DNA of 64,000 bases from Erinaceus europaeus (GCF_950295315.1 NC_080175.1:65001353-65065352); one strand, 5' to 3'. Counted from the first letter of the stretch, positions 28,610-40,589 are shown. Numbers and translations: made by a program. Notes: generated by a model from the letters alone, not told the origin.

Positions 28610-30040
28610 AATTTTGAGTACATTAGGTATTAAATTACATTCAAATAATAGACACTTTTCAATTAAACAACACAATTCCCTCCAGTGCACTTCATTTTCC
28701 TCATCCTCTTGTCATAATACTTGTCTATTCCTTATTTTCAAAATGTACATTATGAGACTCTTATAATATTAGCTTCAAGAAAAATTACAGTGTCAAGTCT
28801 AGCATGTAAGATAAAAGAAATCATAACTCTACAGCAGTGAGAGGCTACAGCCCAATTACTTTTCTGTTATGTAGAGTTTAAATATCTATGTTGTGTGGCT
28901 AATAGAACTCTAGCACCATTACTAACAGTGGTCTTATTTATTTTAACCCCAAAGCTCTTTAAAGTTGTGCTTCTAGTGATGGTTAGAATGCTGAAGAAAT
29001 ATTTAAGGCCTTTACTTTCTTTATACAAGAAGTTATGCTTAGTATTTTTTCCCTCAGAAATTGAATCCCTCATTATATAGCTGCCATCATAATCTTAAAT
29101 ATCAATTATTCTGTATTGTCCCCACTTCATACAGAAATTAACTGACAGGAGTCACTACATGAGTGAAGAATAAATGAAGCTTATTCAAAATAAAAAAAAT
29201 CATTAAGGAGAGTTGGATGCAATTTTGTTAATCAGTAGAAATAAATGAGATCTTTAGTTTTATCTACTAGATTTCTATAACCTTGGTTTTCCCCCAGGCA
29301 TATGAAGTAGTAATCAGTAGAATACATACAACTAAATGTATAAAATTTGTAACTCACTATACATAAATGTGGAAACAAATAGACATATAATCAAGTCTAA
29401 ACAAAAGTTTACAAAACTGGAGGTAAGTAGTATTCCAATTCATAACTGGAGTAATCTGACATGGAAGATAGTACATTTAAACAGTATACATTAACATTAT
29501 CTTTATTTAGCTGAATTTATACATTACCAAACTGAGATTTGAAAATAGGAGAATTTTTCTTACCAAATCATTTAAAACGTATAACTTTACCTTGTGAATT
29601 TAATGAACTAATACATTAATTATTTATCAGAGACAAAGTATTTGTACCTTGATATAGTTTACAAGTGAAATCAGTTGCTGACATTTTATGCTTCTGGTCA
29701 TCATGATGGCTACAAAATAAAATACAGAAGTGACTGCTTATAGTTACAAGCCAAGGCAATCAACAAGGATATTAAGTCTTGAAGGGATATAGTCAGTTTA
29801 CACAGATAAAGCACATTTTTGTTTTGTTTTGTTTTCTGAAATATACTTATCTCAAGGTTTTTGAAGTGTGTTTTGATTGCTGGAATTAATAAACTTGTAT
29901 TATCACTACTGACATAAAAATTCAAGTACTATATTGCTACCATTGAGAAAGAGCATTTTCTTTCCTTTGTAGACCATTTAAATCTACACAGAGATATTGT
30001 ATTTTCCAACTTTGTCTTCTATACACATGTAATAAGATGA
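28609..30040. other. Longest unique AT-rich stretch, nothing recognised
   Basis: Short ORFs on both strands (28867-29073, 28895-29080, 29710-29925) lack motifs and overlap each other. No exon-like or RNA-like structure seen. Confidence 0.5.
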
Positions 30041-30041
30041 T

Positions 30042-30420
30042 CATGTTGTGCTAAAGACTGAACTCCTGAAAAATCTAGTCACCCTGTGATGAGCCTTAAG
30101 ATAGGGTTTATGGGAGATGCTTAGGCCTTGAACTAGAACATTCATGAATGAGATCCATGTCTCTATAAAAGAGAACTTGCAGAGCTTCCTCAACCTTCCC
30201 ACCAAGTGCAATTAGAGTCAAAGTCTATGAACCTGAGTAGGTTCTCATGAGAACCCTAAATTACCATCACCTTGATTCACACAGTGCAGACAACCTGTTA
30301 GAGAACTTCCAGCAGACTGAGATATGTTGTTTACCATTGAGGTGCTATTATCATAATAAAATTCATGAAAATTCCAGGTATGTAAGCATTCTTTACCAGC
30401 CACAAATAGAGACTATATAT
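30042..30420 (+). mobile_element. MaLR-like LTR, old
   Basis: 'ccctgtgatgagccttaaga', 'gaatgagatccatgtctcta' and 'taaaagagaacttgcagagc' follow the order of mammalian MaLR LTRs (gene-poor ERVL relatives). Borders are approximate and the copy is strongly diverged. Confidence 0.5.
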
Positions 30421-30831
30421 GTGGAAAAGTCAACAACCTATTATTTCAGGTATAGTGTTTCACTTGTATGGAACATTTTAAATTAAGAGCTTCCTATTTA
30501 TGAAAACTGATGCTCATTACTTTTAGAAAATGTTGGTATATAGTTTGAAGAGTTTATAACTCTGAAAAGTAAGTAGAAATATACATTGTGTCTAATTATA
30601 GATCTATAGTTTAGAACTGTCTTTTATTATCACGTGTGCATTCAATAAGTCATCTCTAATATGTTTAACTAGATCTTGCCTCGGTGTCATTGGTCATTAA
30701 AGCAATTTAATGATTGTCTATCTTGGTTTTAAGGTCTTATATATTCTCTTTCAAAAACTATGATTCAAATGCAAGGGGCCTTCATTATATTAAGAAATCA
30801 TTAATAAGTGATATATAAAATAATAAGAAAG

Positions 30832-31045
30832 ATGGCCAGGTGCTGGCATACTGGTTGAGCATAGATTACAATGCACATGGACAAGGGTTTGGGTCCCTGT
30901 TCCCCACCTGCAGGGGGAAGTTTTGTTTTATAACTGGTTAATCAGTGATGCAGATGCCTCTCCCTTCCTATTTCCCTCTGTCCTCTCAATTTGTGACTGT
31001 CTCTATTCAATAAACAAAGATATTAAAGAAATTAAAAAATAAAAT
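30832..31045 (+). mobile_element. SINE family B
   Basis: 'gccaggtgctggcatactgg', 'gttccccacctgcaggggga', 'ccctctgtcctctcaatttg' and 'tctctattcaataaacaaag', then an A-rich end. Confidence 0.82.
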
Positions 31046-31124
31046 AATATAGTAGTCTAAGTCGCATGCACTATGGATAAATTCAGAATACTGGAAAAAC
31101 GTATGTTATAAAGTTAAAAAATAG

Positions 31125-31432
31125 GGAGCTAGGCAGTAACACAGCTGGCTAAGTGCACCTGGCTCAAAGTGCAAGGATGTGTAAGGATTCTGGTTCCAGC
31201 CGCTGACTCCCCCCCTCCGCCCCACCTGCAGGGGAGTCGCTTCACAAGCAGTGAAGCAGGTCTGCAGGTGTCTTTCTCTCCCCCTCTCTGTCTTCCCCTC
31301 CTGTCTCCATTTCTCTCTGTCCTATCCAACAAAGACGGCATCGGTAACAACAACAATAAAACAACAATGGCAACAAAAGGAAAATAAATAAATAAATACA
31401 TAAATAAATAAATTAATTAATTAAAATATAAA
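31125..31432 (+). mobile_element. SINE family A
   Basis: 'gggagctaggcagtaacaca', 'ctgcaggggagtcgcttcac', pyrimidine body, CAACAATAAAACAACAATGG and a long TAAATAAATAAAT tail. Confidence 0.9.
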
Positions 31433-31483
31433 AAAGAAGAATGAAGTACAGGAACACAAGATAAGTTCATTAGAAAAGGAGGA

Positions 31484-31589
31484 AAGGGAAGGGAAGGGAA
31501 GGGAAGGGAAGGGAAGGGAAGGGAAGGGAAGGGAAGGGAAGGGAAGGGAAGGGAAGGGAAGGGAAGGGAAGGGAAGGGAAGGGAAGGGA
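31484..31589. repeat. (GGGAA)n pentanucleotide array
   Basis: About 21 nearly perfect GGGAA units with the purines all on one strand. Confidence 0.97.
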
Positions 31590-32640
31590 TAAGAGGATAA
31601 GAGTGTTTTGTAGGCCTTTATATCAGGGAGTTGAAATATCCATTAACTCCTTAATAATGTAAACAGCAATAATAAAATAACAAAACCCCATAGTTATGCT
31701 GAGCTGCTCCAAGAAACCTTCCAAACTGACTCTCATGCTCTCCATTCGGGACTTGCTTATTTAGCTATTTATTTTGTGTTGTGTTCTCATGCCCTCTTTT
31801 CTTTGCCCCTTGCACCTTTATCTCCTCCATTTCTCTATCATACCACTTCGTCCTGTTTGTTATAAACTAACGCCAATGAAATGTAATTTATTTTACTCAA
31901 AAACTTTTCAGTAGTGTCAACTTTCAGCTATCCCCCAAGAGATATTTAACTCATCTTTATTCCACAGAGGGAAAAAAAAAATCTCTAAGAGTTACTTTTC
32001 TCCCATAATAAAGACATGTTGAAATTATCATGGTAAATAATACAAGATTTCCCCACAGGACTGAAATTCCCACAGGATGAAATGAGACTGTCACTGCAGA
32101 CAAGTACAGTCCCACTGGAACTCAGACGGTTTTAGAGACTCACATTTGATTACCCCGTCTTGCTAAGTATTCTTCAAGTAACATATTAGCTTTCTCTTCC
32201 TGTCACTTGTAATGAAGAAGAGCTGTGCTAAAGAGGAAGTGGAAAAGCAAAGCGACTACTTATATTAAAGGAATGCATTTAAACAACTCCTCTTAGAGAA
32301 GCATCTGTTCTGGGAGGTGAAACTCTGAGAAACTGCTACCTTATATGATGCACTGAGAAAATAAATTGTGAGGTAGGGCACTAAGGAGCATTTTCAGGCG
32401 TTTCTGTTGCAACAAGCACATAATCCCAGGAGTGGCTTCTCAACTCAAACCATTGCTCTCCATATCCAGTCTCACTTCTGTCCCTTCTTCGAGTTGTCAT
32501 TTTCCCACACAACCATCTGCCTTTCAGTACTGAAGTTCCATTTTCCTTCCCTGTATGTCCTTAGTAGCACAGATGACAGGAACAGGACTGGAATTCAATC
32601 TTTACAGATTCTGTCCTTGAAAACATGAATGTCTTCTACT
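31590..32640. other. Unique stretch, nothing recognised
   Basis: Somewhat richer in GC around 32080-32600 than its surroundings. The 73-codon ORF 32407-32628 has no motif. No splice-bounded exon could be argued. Confidence 0.45.
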
Positions 32641-32644
32641 ACTA

Positions 32645-32825
32645 AGTACAATATTATGAATAAAGTGTTGAGGCAGGGTAGATAGCATAATAGTAATTTA
32701 ATGAGAATTTCATGCCTGAGAGTTCAAAGTCCCAAGTTCAATTCCTTCTGCCACCATAAACCAGAGTTGAGCAGTACTCTGGTAAATAACAATAATGACA
32801 ACAACAACAATAATAATGAATATAA
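32645..32825 (+). mobile_element. SINE family D
   Basis: 'caggcagggtagatagcata' type head, 'tttcatgcctgagagttcaa', 'cccaagttcaattccttctg', 'ccagagttgagcagtactct' and an AACAACAATAATAATG tail. Confidence 0.72.
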
Positions 32826-32979
32826 CTTGAGCCTTTGGTGTATATTTAAATCCCACCTATTGGCGATTACTTTGAAGAGCACTGCAGCTTTTCATTTCTG
32901 AATCAACTGCTTAAGCTTCAGCTCCTGCTCTCACTCAAGGAAATAGGGACATTCAACATAAAATATCTCTATATACATT

Positions 32980-33178
32980 ACAGAAGCCAGACTTTCCACC
33001 TTCTGCAACCCACAATGACCCTGGGTCCATACTCCCAGAGAGATAGAGAATGGGAAAGCTATCAGGGGAGGGGATGGGATATGGAGATCTGGTTGTGGGA
33101 ACTGTGTGGAGCTGTACCCCTCTTATCCTACGGTTTTGTTAATGTCTCCTTTCTTAAATAAATAAAAAAAGAAAAAAA
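32980..33178 (+). mobile_element. 5'-truncated L1 3' UTR
   Basis: The last ~200 bp of the UTR: 'agccagactttccaccttct', 'gggtccatactcccagagag', 'ctgtacccctcttatcctac' and an AAATAAATAAAAAAAG tail. Confidence 0.88.
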
Positions 33179-34120
33179 TTCATGTGCCTTGCTAAGAAGA
33201 CTTCAAATTTCTCTGTACCTTCTTTACTTTTGCAAGTTTGTGTGAAAAAAGTATTTGTTATTAGTTATCATAGACATAGAATTTGAAACTATAAAATAAA
33301 ACTGATTCATGTTTGTGATTTTAAAACTGAAAAAATCATAAAAATTCTATCAAGATGAAAAGAACCCTTGAATATTTTCCTCATTCCTAGTTTTCCATTT
33401 TTCTTATTCTCTTTACTCAGTCTTCTACTTATATGTCAAACATAAAATTCCAAAATATAAATTACTCTCTCAGACTTTTTTTGTATGGAGTGGTAGGACA
33501 CTGTTATTAAGTTCTTGGCTTTGAATATTTAGACTTTTAAAATTAATTTTAGAATAAAAAATGATTTTTGAAGATAGATTATCAAAAAAGTCATTCTGGA
33601 CTAAACATTGTAATTATCTGTATGCATAAAATCAGTATGTAGCAATTCAGTTCTCTGAATGATTTAACATGTTATACAAATTCATTCTAATTAAGTATGC
33701 AAATAAAAAGTTGATTAAATATATCTGCTTAAGTAGGTGCTATTTTAATATGGAGCATGACAATGTTAAAACTTACGCTAATACCCTTTAAAGATGTTAG
33801 AAAAATTAAAGTGTCACAAGAAGGAATTATTTGTGATACTTCATCAGACATAATTTAGTTTGAGAGTACTGTGCTTTGTAATGAAAGTTAAGTAACGTTC
33901 TACAAATCTTGAATTTCAATGAATTATGTGGTAACCTGCATTAGTGAGATGAATGCAAATTGTGTACATTGGTAGATGCAATCATTAATTTATTGCTATA
34001 CTTTCCATTGTATTATTTGGCCAAATTCCCTTGGTCCTTTAATTATCTGTTTCCTTATTTGAATATCTTAACTACATGTGAGGATAAGATAACAAAAGAC
34101 AAGACCAGGTGGAGAGACAT
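33179..34120. other. Unique AT-rich stretch, nothing recognised
   Basis: No gene or familiar repeat. Confidence 0.55.
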
Positions 34121-34124
34121 TGAA

Positions 34125-34318
34125 TTGGGACTGGGTGGTGGCACACATGGTTAAGCAAGCACACACATTACAGAGCACAAGGACCAAGGTTCAAGCCCTT
34201 GGTCCCCTCCTGCCAGAGAAAAGCTTTACAAGCAGTGAAGAAGGTCTGTAGGTGTCTCTCTGTCTCTTTCCCTCTCTATCTCCTCCTCCTTTCTCAATTA
34301 CACTTTCTAGTTAATATT
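34125..34318 (+). mobile_element. SINE family B
   Basis: 'gggactgggtggtggcacac', 'acaaggaccaaggttcaagc', 'gaaaagctttacaagcagtg' and a TCTC body; the tail leads into a (GATA)n tract. Confidence 0.87.
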
Positions 34319-34321
34319 AGA

Positions 34322-34322
34322 T

Positions 34323-34371
<49 letters not shown>

Positions 34372-34381
34372 GATAGATAGA
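34322..34381. repeat. (GATA)n microsatellite
   Basis: About 14 TAGA units with one single-base shift. Confidence 0.92.
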
Positions 34382-34382
34382 T

Positions 34383-34475
34383 GGGGGTGAGAGACCTGGT
34401 TGAGGGCATATATTACAGTGCACCAATGACTGGGATTCAAATACTTGGTCTCTACCTGCAGATGCTTTTAGGTTT
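34383..34475 (+). mobile_element. SINE family B head fragment
   Basis: 'gacctggttgagggcatata', 'cagtgcaccaatgactggga' and 'ggtctctacctgcagatgct'; the body is missing. Confidence 0.6.
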
Positions 34476-34627
34476 GATATAGTCTCATTGATTTATTTTT
34501 ACTTCTGTTTTCCTTGATACCCATCCCAAGTTTTCAAAGACATTACTGAAGCAAAAACTGTGAAGTGTTCTACTAATGTTTTCTTCTATGTTTAGCTATT
34601 AAAGGAAATAAGAAGCTTAATCATGTA

Positions 34628-34838
34628 AGGGCTGGATAATAGCACACTCTGTACCATGCACACATTACCATGCCCAAAGACCCAAGTTCAATCCTCTGGT
34701 TGCCAACTGCAGGGGAGAAAATTCATGAGTGGCCAAGGAGTACTGCAGTCTGTAAGCATCTCTCTTTCCTTTTTCCTATTCCCTCTCAATTTCTCTGTCT
34801 CTATAAAAATAAATAAATAAAAAGTAAAGATATAGCTA
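34628..34838 (+). mobile_element. SINE family B
   Basis: 'gggctggataatagcacact', 'caaagacccaagttcaatcc', 'gagtggccaaggagtactgc', 'ctctcaatttctctgtctct' and an ATAAATAAATAAAA tail. Confidence 0.82.
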
Positions 34839-35141
34839 AAAAAAAGTAATTGTGCTTATGAATATTATCTCATACACCATTATTTTCTTAATAAAATGGC
34901 AGAAATATGTAAGAAAATAAAAGAAGACTTGTTTGTTCTAGTTATTCATAAATAATTCAACTTTCTGGATGAACTATTGAAGTCATTCTTATTAGAATCT
35001 TTTTTCCTTTTTTTTTTAGTTTAGTAAGATAAGTATGGCCTGTATGCATCTCTGCCTTTAAGAACATAATATTTGTTTATTCAAGAAATAATTGTCAAAA
35101 ATAACATATATACTTAACATATTTTACTTAGATAAGTAAAT

Positions 35142-35176
<35 letters not shown>

Positions 35177-35430
35177 TTTTTGTGACTTATGAGAGTGTGC
35201 TGCCTGTATATCCCCGGAAGAAACAACACTATCTTATTTATATGAAAAAACAAAAAATTGATAAAGGAGAGAAGAAAAGAGAGTTCATAGAAAGTCTCAG
35301 GCACCATATTTTATGAAGCAATTTCATTTGGTATTTTTAGTCAAAACAGAAATATTTAACTACTTTAAAATGTAATTGTATGTGTGTATGACTGTGAATT
35401 ATAATTGTTTTGATGGGTGGTAATTTTTCC
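34839..35430. other. AT-rich stretch with a (TTTA)n tract
   Basis: A (TTTA)n run lies at about 35140-35179. Nothing else recognised. Confidence 0.6.
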
Positions 35431-35447
35431 AAGCAGGAGAGAGCGAG

Positions 35448-35451
<4 letters not shown>

Positions 35452-35489
<38 letters not shown>
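35452..35489. repeat. (AG)n microsatellite
   Basis: About 18 AG units. Confidence 0.93.
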
Positions 35490-35493
<4 letters not shown>

Positions 35494-35627
35494 ATCCACT
35501 GCTATAGTCATTCAAAGGCATTGAAACTGAGCTAACTAAGCACTACGTTACTGTTTAAAGTTATGTTTCTAATGAAATTTAAGTGTCCACAGTTATGCCC
35601 CTACTGGAATTTAAGTGTGTACAATGC

Positions 35628-36020
35628 AAAGCCTAGGGAGGTGTTTCAGTGCTAGGATATATACCTTATATGAATGAAACCCTTGCTTTGATTTCCATGC
35701 ACTCTATGAAGTAATGTTATGCTCTCTTGTTTTCTCTATTGTAAAAAATAAGCAGAAAAAAATCAAATAAATTTTGTTCAAATTTACAATATCTTTGGTG
35801 CCTTTAGACAACTAAAGAAGCTGCAAGACTGGCGAACAGTGAGACAGGTCTCCTGGAAAGGTGTCAACTGCATGATATGCATGACCTAGGTTCTAGCACT
35901 CCGTATATCACATGGGAGGCACTGGTGGTAGTGGTGTGTGGGGGGGTTGTTTCAGTGCTGTGATGTCTCTTCTCTTTGAAAACTTCATCCAGAAGTGGTA
36001 AAGCCTCAATAATTAAAAAA
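35628..36020 (+). mobile_element. Two degenerate SINE pieces (D- and C-like)
   Basis: At 35628-35750 'aggtgtttcagtgctaggat' and 'tgctctcttgttttctctat'; at 35850-36020 'tgcatgacctaggttctagc' and 'cttcatccagaagtggtaaa'. Both are only loosely similar to the SINEs above, so the assignment is weak. Confidence 0.35.
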
Positions 36021-36038
36021 AAATTGTCACACGATGCA

Positions 36039-36041
<3 letters not shown>

Positions 36042-36088
<47 letters not shown>

Positions 36089-36166
36089 TATGTGTGTGTA
36101 CATATATATACATATATGTATACACACACATATATGTGTGTACACACACACACACATATATATATG
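36042..36166. repeat. (TA)n / (TG)n / (CA)n compound microsatellite
   Basis: Alternating purine-pyrimidine for about 125 bases: a TA block, TGTGTGTG, TA, CACACACA, TGTGTGTG, CACACACACACA, TA. ORFs through it are repeats of ICVYIY type and not genes. Confidence 0.93.
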
Positions 36167-36194
36167 GAATCAGTAACAGTGTTTCAAAGACTCT

Positions 36195-36400
36195 ATTTTT
36201 AAATTTTACTATCTTTATTGGATAGAGATAGCCAGAAATTGAGAGGGTAGGGAGAGTTAGAGAGAGACAGAAAATTGCCTGCAGCCTTGTTTTTCTACTC
36301 TGAAAGCTTTCCCCTCTGCAGGTGAGGACTGGGGGCTTGAACCTGGGTCCTTCTGCATTGGAAGATGTTCACTCAACCAAGTGTACCACCACACATCCCC
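36195..36400 (-). mobile_element. SINE family B
   Basis: 'ctttattggatagagatagc', 'cagaaattgagagggtaggg', 'gaaagctttcccctctgcag', 'ggggcttgaacctgggtcct' and a head ending 'gtaccaccacacatcccc'. Confidence 0.87.
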
Positions 36401-36404
36401 ACAC

Positions 36405-37190
36405 CCCATAGCTTCTTCATTAATTAACATTGAAATAGAGGTAAAGACCTAGAAAGTTAGGATTAAATGAAACTTTGGTCATAGTATTTCTATCTATCAA
36501 TCAAGACAGTCTGCTTTTATGTCTATTTCTATTTAAAGACAACTTACAGAGATTGCACTCAATACTAAAAGCACTGTAATTCATGCCTTAATTAAATTTA
36601 CTTAACATAGGTCTGTACTCTCTAAGACATATCACAGCCTCTTGCTGTGGAATGATAGTTTTTAACTATTACAGAAAACACAGACAAGTGTGCCTCAAAT
36701 CTTATGAACTAAAAATTAATTTGCAATGTACGAATTAAATCAAGAGGTAGAATATCCCTTTGTTATAACTTAGCAGGGAATGTACTTGTTGAACAACTCA
36801 AAGTATTTGCTCTTCCAAACATGTATGGAACTGACTGTAAAAAAAAAAAACTGTGAATAAATTATAAATGATATGTAGTGATCAGATAACTTGACATTGA
36901 TTTTACAACATGAAAGTAATGCATATTGAGGAACGGCTGAACACAAATACTGTTTATCCATGTAATTTGTACATTAAAGATGAGATCACATATATCAAAA
37001 GAAAATGAAATTCAAGGCTCAATAAGAGAGAAGAAATTTTCATCAAATATGAATAAAATTAGCAACTATAAGATGATCAATTTTGTAAATAAAAAATCCA
37101 GTAATTTTAGATTTTAAAACAATGAATATTTATTGATATTTCATATATAAATGTAATTTCATTTAATTCAATGGCCATGGAAATTCAAAC
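36405..37190. other. Unique AT-rich stretch, nothing recognised
   Basis: No gene or familiar repeat. Confidence 0.55.
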
Positions 37191-37204
37191 AAAGCTATTA
37201 ATGC

Positions 37205-37565
37205 CACTACCTAGTTGGATTCCCTGGACTGAAGACCCCATCAATGCATCCTGGAGCTCCGCTTCCCCAGAGACTCACCCTATTCAGGAAAGAGAGAGGC
37301 AGACTGGGAGTATGGATCGACCAGTCAGCACCAATGTTCAGCGGGGAAGCAATTACAGAAGCCAGACCTCCCATCTTCTGCAACCCCACAAGGACCCTGG
37401 GTCCATGCTCCCAGAGGGATAGAGAATGGGAAAGCTATTGGGGAGGGGATGGGATATAGAGATTGGGTGGTGGGAATTGTGTGGAGTTTTACCCCCCCCA
37501 TCCTATGATTTTGTTAATGTCTCCTTTTTAAAATAAATAAATGAATAAAAAAAATAAATAAAAAG
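37205..37565 (+). mobile_element. 5'-truncated L1 3' UTR
   Basis: 'attccctggactgaagaccc', 'gactgggagtatggatcgac', 'tgttcagcggggaagcaatt' and 'gggtccatgctcccagaggg', with an AAATAAATAAATGAATAAAA tail. Sequence is close to 44952-45330 reversed, so a younger copy. The three ORFs across it are UTR artefacts. Confidence 0.9.
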
Positions 37566-37771
37566 AATGACAAACTTAGGTATTTAATATTAAACATAGT
37601 GGTAATTTTAAATATGTAAATATCCTACAATCCAGGAAAGTTTCTCTTTAGTAAATTCATTAGATAATTTTGCATTTGTGTGCTGTGAACCATATATTTT
37701 TCTCATGAATTCTAAATTATTAAATATCAATTTATTCATACAGTAGAATATTAATCAAGTTATAAAGTCAA

Positions 37772-37952
37772 GATGAGGACCAGGTGGTGACATATCTGTG
37801 CACATATTACAATGTGTAAGAACTCAGATTCAAGCCACCATCCCCACCTGCAAGAAGAAAGCTTCCTTAGTGGTGAAACAGGGTTACAACGGTCTGTCTT
37901 TCTTTCTGTCTCTTTCTTCCCTCTTTATCTTCCTCTATCATATAAGTTTAAA
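37772..37952 (+). mobile_element. SINE family B
   Basis: 'gaggaccaggtggtgacata', 'ttacaatgtgtaagaactca', 'atccccacctgcaagaagaa', 'gcttccttagtggtgaaaca' and a TCTTTC body; short tail. Confidence 0.75.
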
Positions 37953-38079
37953 CAAAAATATGCTTCTATAAAATGCAATGATGTGTGTTTGTTCTGTAAT
38001 ACTTTTGAAAATTTGATTATTATAACTTGTATTATTGTATGTAATTATATTAAATTAAATAATTAACTTTTTGTCCTAC

Positions 38080-38235
38080 CAGGGGACTTCATAATTTTGT
38101 AACAAATTTTTCAGATAGAAAGAAATAGAAACAGAGACAGAGAAAAGAGAAACAGAGAAAGGTAAAGACACCACAGCACAGAAGCTTCCTTCAGTGAGTT
38201 AGGGGAAAGCCTGGAAATTGAATAGAAGTAGGTTT
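38080..38235 (-). mobile_element. SINE family E, partial
   Basis: 'agaaatagaaacagagacag', 'gacaccacagcacagaagct' and 'tccttcagtgagttagggga', the reversed body of family E. Confidence 0.5.
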
Positions 38236-38277
38236 AGTTTATAACAAAACAGTCTCCCTCCCGAATGAGCTATCTTG

Positions 38278-38280
<3 letters not shown>

Positions 38281-38315
<35 letters not shown>
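38281..38315. repeat. (TA)n microsatellite
   Basis: About 16 TA units. Confidence 0.93.
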
Positions 38316-38318
<3 letters not shown>

Positions 38319-39095
38319 TAAGGAAATACAATTTATAACTGCCTGATTCCACTTGGTATTGCAAATAAAACCATCTGCTAGAGGCAGTGTGGGCTGTTTT
38401 AAAATAACTCACTGAAGAGCCTGCTATATTCATGTATATTATATGAGAAACACAGCCTTCAAGTAACAATTTCTACCCATACCATCTGCTCTTATTTCAT
38501 GAGATTCTACTTAATTTGATTGATGTGCATAATTGTTTCAATCTTTCATTTCACTTGTCATCTTGCAAGCATATTTCTAAAAAGAAAAAAGTATACATAA
38601 ATAAATATTGTCTATTTGGAAAAAACATATTTCATTTCTCTGTCTACATGCATAAGCTCTGATTTCAATAATGAATATTTACTTTAAGAATTAACTATCA
38701 ATTTTCTCAAATTTTCAAAGCAGGAACTATTCTAAGTATTAACATATGATATTTTTTAACTTATGGAAGTTCGTTTTTTCAAAGTTTAATTAAAGAATAA
38801 AGTGTGAAGTCTGACTATAAAAATACATTACTTTGTTATTGGGAGAAAATATTAAAAACCATCAACAAAAGTTATAACAAAATTTAGGTTGAAGTTTGGC
38901 AAGACAAAAGTGATTATTCAAGGGAAAAAGATGGAAAATCTATAATAAAGAAAAGATTTTGTGTCAATAAGTTTCACAGCAATTTCTACATGGTTGAGCA
39001 CAGGTTTGAGAGGTGTAATCTCCTGAGTCTTCTGTTCTTTCCCTAAGTTTGTATCTTTACAATGTTATTTTAATACAGAGATACTAGAACTTCAG
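38316..39095. other. Unique AT-rich stretch, nothing recognised
   Basis: No gene or familiar repeat. Confidence 0.55.
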
Positions 39096-39099
39096 CTAT

Positions 39100-39455
39100 T
39101 GTTATAGATTGACTATGACCTCCCATCCCCCAAATTCGTATGCTGAAGACATAACTCATAATGTAATAATATTTGGAAATGAGATTTGGGGAGTCAGTGG
39201 AGTCTGATGTTATCATGGAAATAAAGGGTTAATTATTATATATAAAGAAAGAAACAGAAGTGGTTCATCTCCTTTTCTGGGTTTCTTCCATGCTCTTCCA
39301 TGTGGAAACACAATGAGAAGACAACTCTGCAAGAAATGGAGACCTCAACAGAAGTCAACCTTTAAAATCCAGCAACCAAAATATGGGAAAAATCAGTATT
39401 TGCTATTTAAGTCAGTCAGTCTATGGCATCATTACAGCAGCCTGAACTGACTGAT
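39100..39455 (+). mobile_element. MaLR-like LTR
   Basis: 'cccccaaattcgtatgctga', 'aatatttggaaatgagattt', 'catgtggaaacacaatgaga' and the terminal 'tatggcatcattacagcagc', 'ctgaactgactg' follow the order of MST/MLT1-type LTRs. Strongly diverged, as expected for a placental-wide family. Confidence 0.7.
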
Positions 39456-40190
39456 TCATGTTGTATTTAGAATGGGATAATAGTAGACAATAGATTTTTG
39501 TTTTCTTTCATTTTTTTATTTCTTTATTGGGGGATGAATGTTTTATAGTAGACAGTAAATAAAATAGTTTCTACATGTAAGTAGAATTAGTAACTGTGGG
39601 ATATAGTCTTCTGAGTGCAGCCACCAGTCCTAGGCTTAAATGACTTAGTATTTGTTTACAATACCATTAATATAAACATACAACTTTCATTGAAGATTTC
39701 ATGTTATGCTTAATCAGAAACAAATGTATAACATGTAAGAACTAATTTAATATATTTAATACACTTGTTTAAAATATTTTGGGGGAAAATAAGGAAGTAA
39801 ACCCATTCTCCTCATCCAAATACCAAAATTCAAAATCATTAAAGATTTCATGTACTTCAATCAATTAGGAAACTAAAAGTAGAATTTATCTGGACCAATA
39901 GTGAATGACAAGAATGGGTATATGTAAAAAGTGATAGTTGTAAATAAAAGGGCCAAAGATAATAAAAAAGACTAGAATAAATTAATCCTGTAGTGTGTGT
40001 TGGCAGAAGCAATGATAGACTAAAATTCAGATATGCAGGTAGAACTGTCCTTTCAGTAATGCATAGGTTATACTGAGTCACATTTTCTTTATAATTCTTT
40101 ATTATTAACACTAAAATAATCAGTTTGTGTCAGAAAACTGGAGCATTAAAAAAAAGTCAAAGGTGTGATGTCATTTGCAATTGATTTCTT
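39456..40190. other. AT-rich stretch; possible unnamed repeat piece near 39520-39640
   Basis: 39525-39580 ('tattgggggatgaatgtttt', 'atagtttctacatgtaagt') resembles 41340-41400 and 52650-52710, suggesting a low-copy unnamed repeat. Otherwise nothing is recognised. Confidence 0.35.
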
Positions 40191-40191
40191 G

Positions 40192-40432
40192 TCAGAGAGA
40201 TAGGCCACTAGTGACAGTATCTATCTACATTGTCACAGGCATGACCACCTAGGTTTGTCTCTCTGCCACATGGAGATATTATGGAAACAGAAGAAACTTT
40301 GTTGTGGTGGTGTGTCTATCATCTATTTCTAGCCCTATCCTTATCTTTCTCTATCTAAATGAAAAGATAGTGCTGAGGCAGTGAATTCATAAATGTAGAA
40401 GATCCTGGTTCTCCTGGATCCAACAAAACAGA
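40192..40432 (+). mobile_element. SINE D/C-like, degenerate
   Basis: 'ttgtcacaggcatgaccacc', 'taggtttgtctctctgccac', a TATCTTTCTCTATC body and 'gaggcagtgaattcataaat', resembling the family C 3' module. Confidence 0.42.
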
Positions 40433-40435
40433 TAT

Positions 40436-40452
40436 CTTTCTATCTATCTATC

Positions 40453-40493
<41 letters not shown>

Positions 40494-40522
40494 ATCTATC
40501 TATCTATCATCTATCTATCTAT
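40436..40522. repeat. (CTAT)n microsatellite
   Basis: About 20 CTAT units with two short interruptions. Confidence 0.93.
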
Positions 40523-40589
40523 ATAAATATGTAGAGAGAAGGGGGTGCAGACAAAGTATATGGTCTATCATTATGTATCTTTAATTTTT

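Noticed and set aside
32407..32628. Possible host exon (73-codon ORF in a GC-richer stretch)
   Set aside because: No splice sites, motif or neighbouring exons could be argued by eye.
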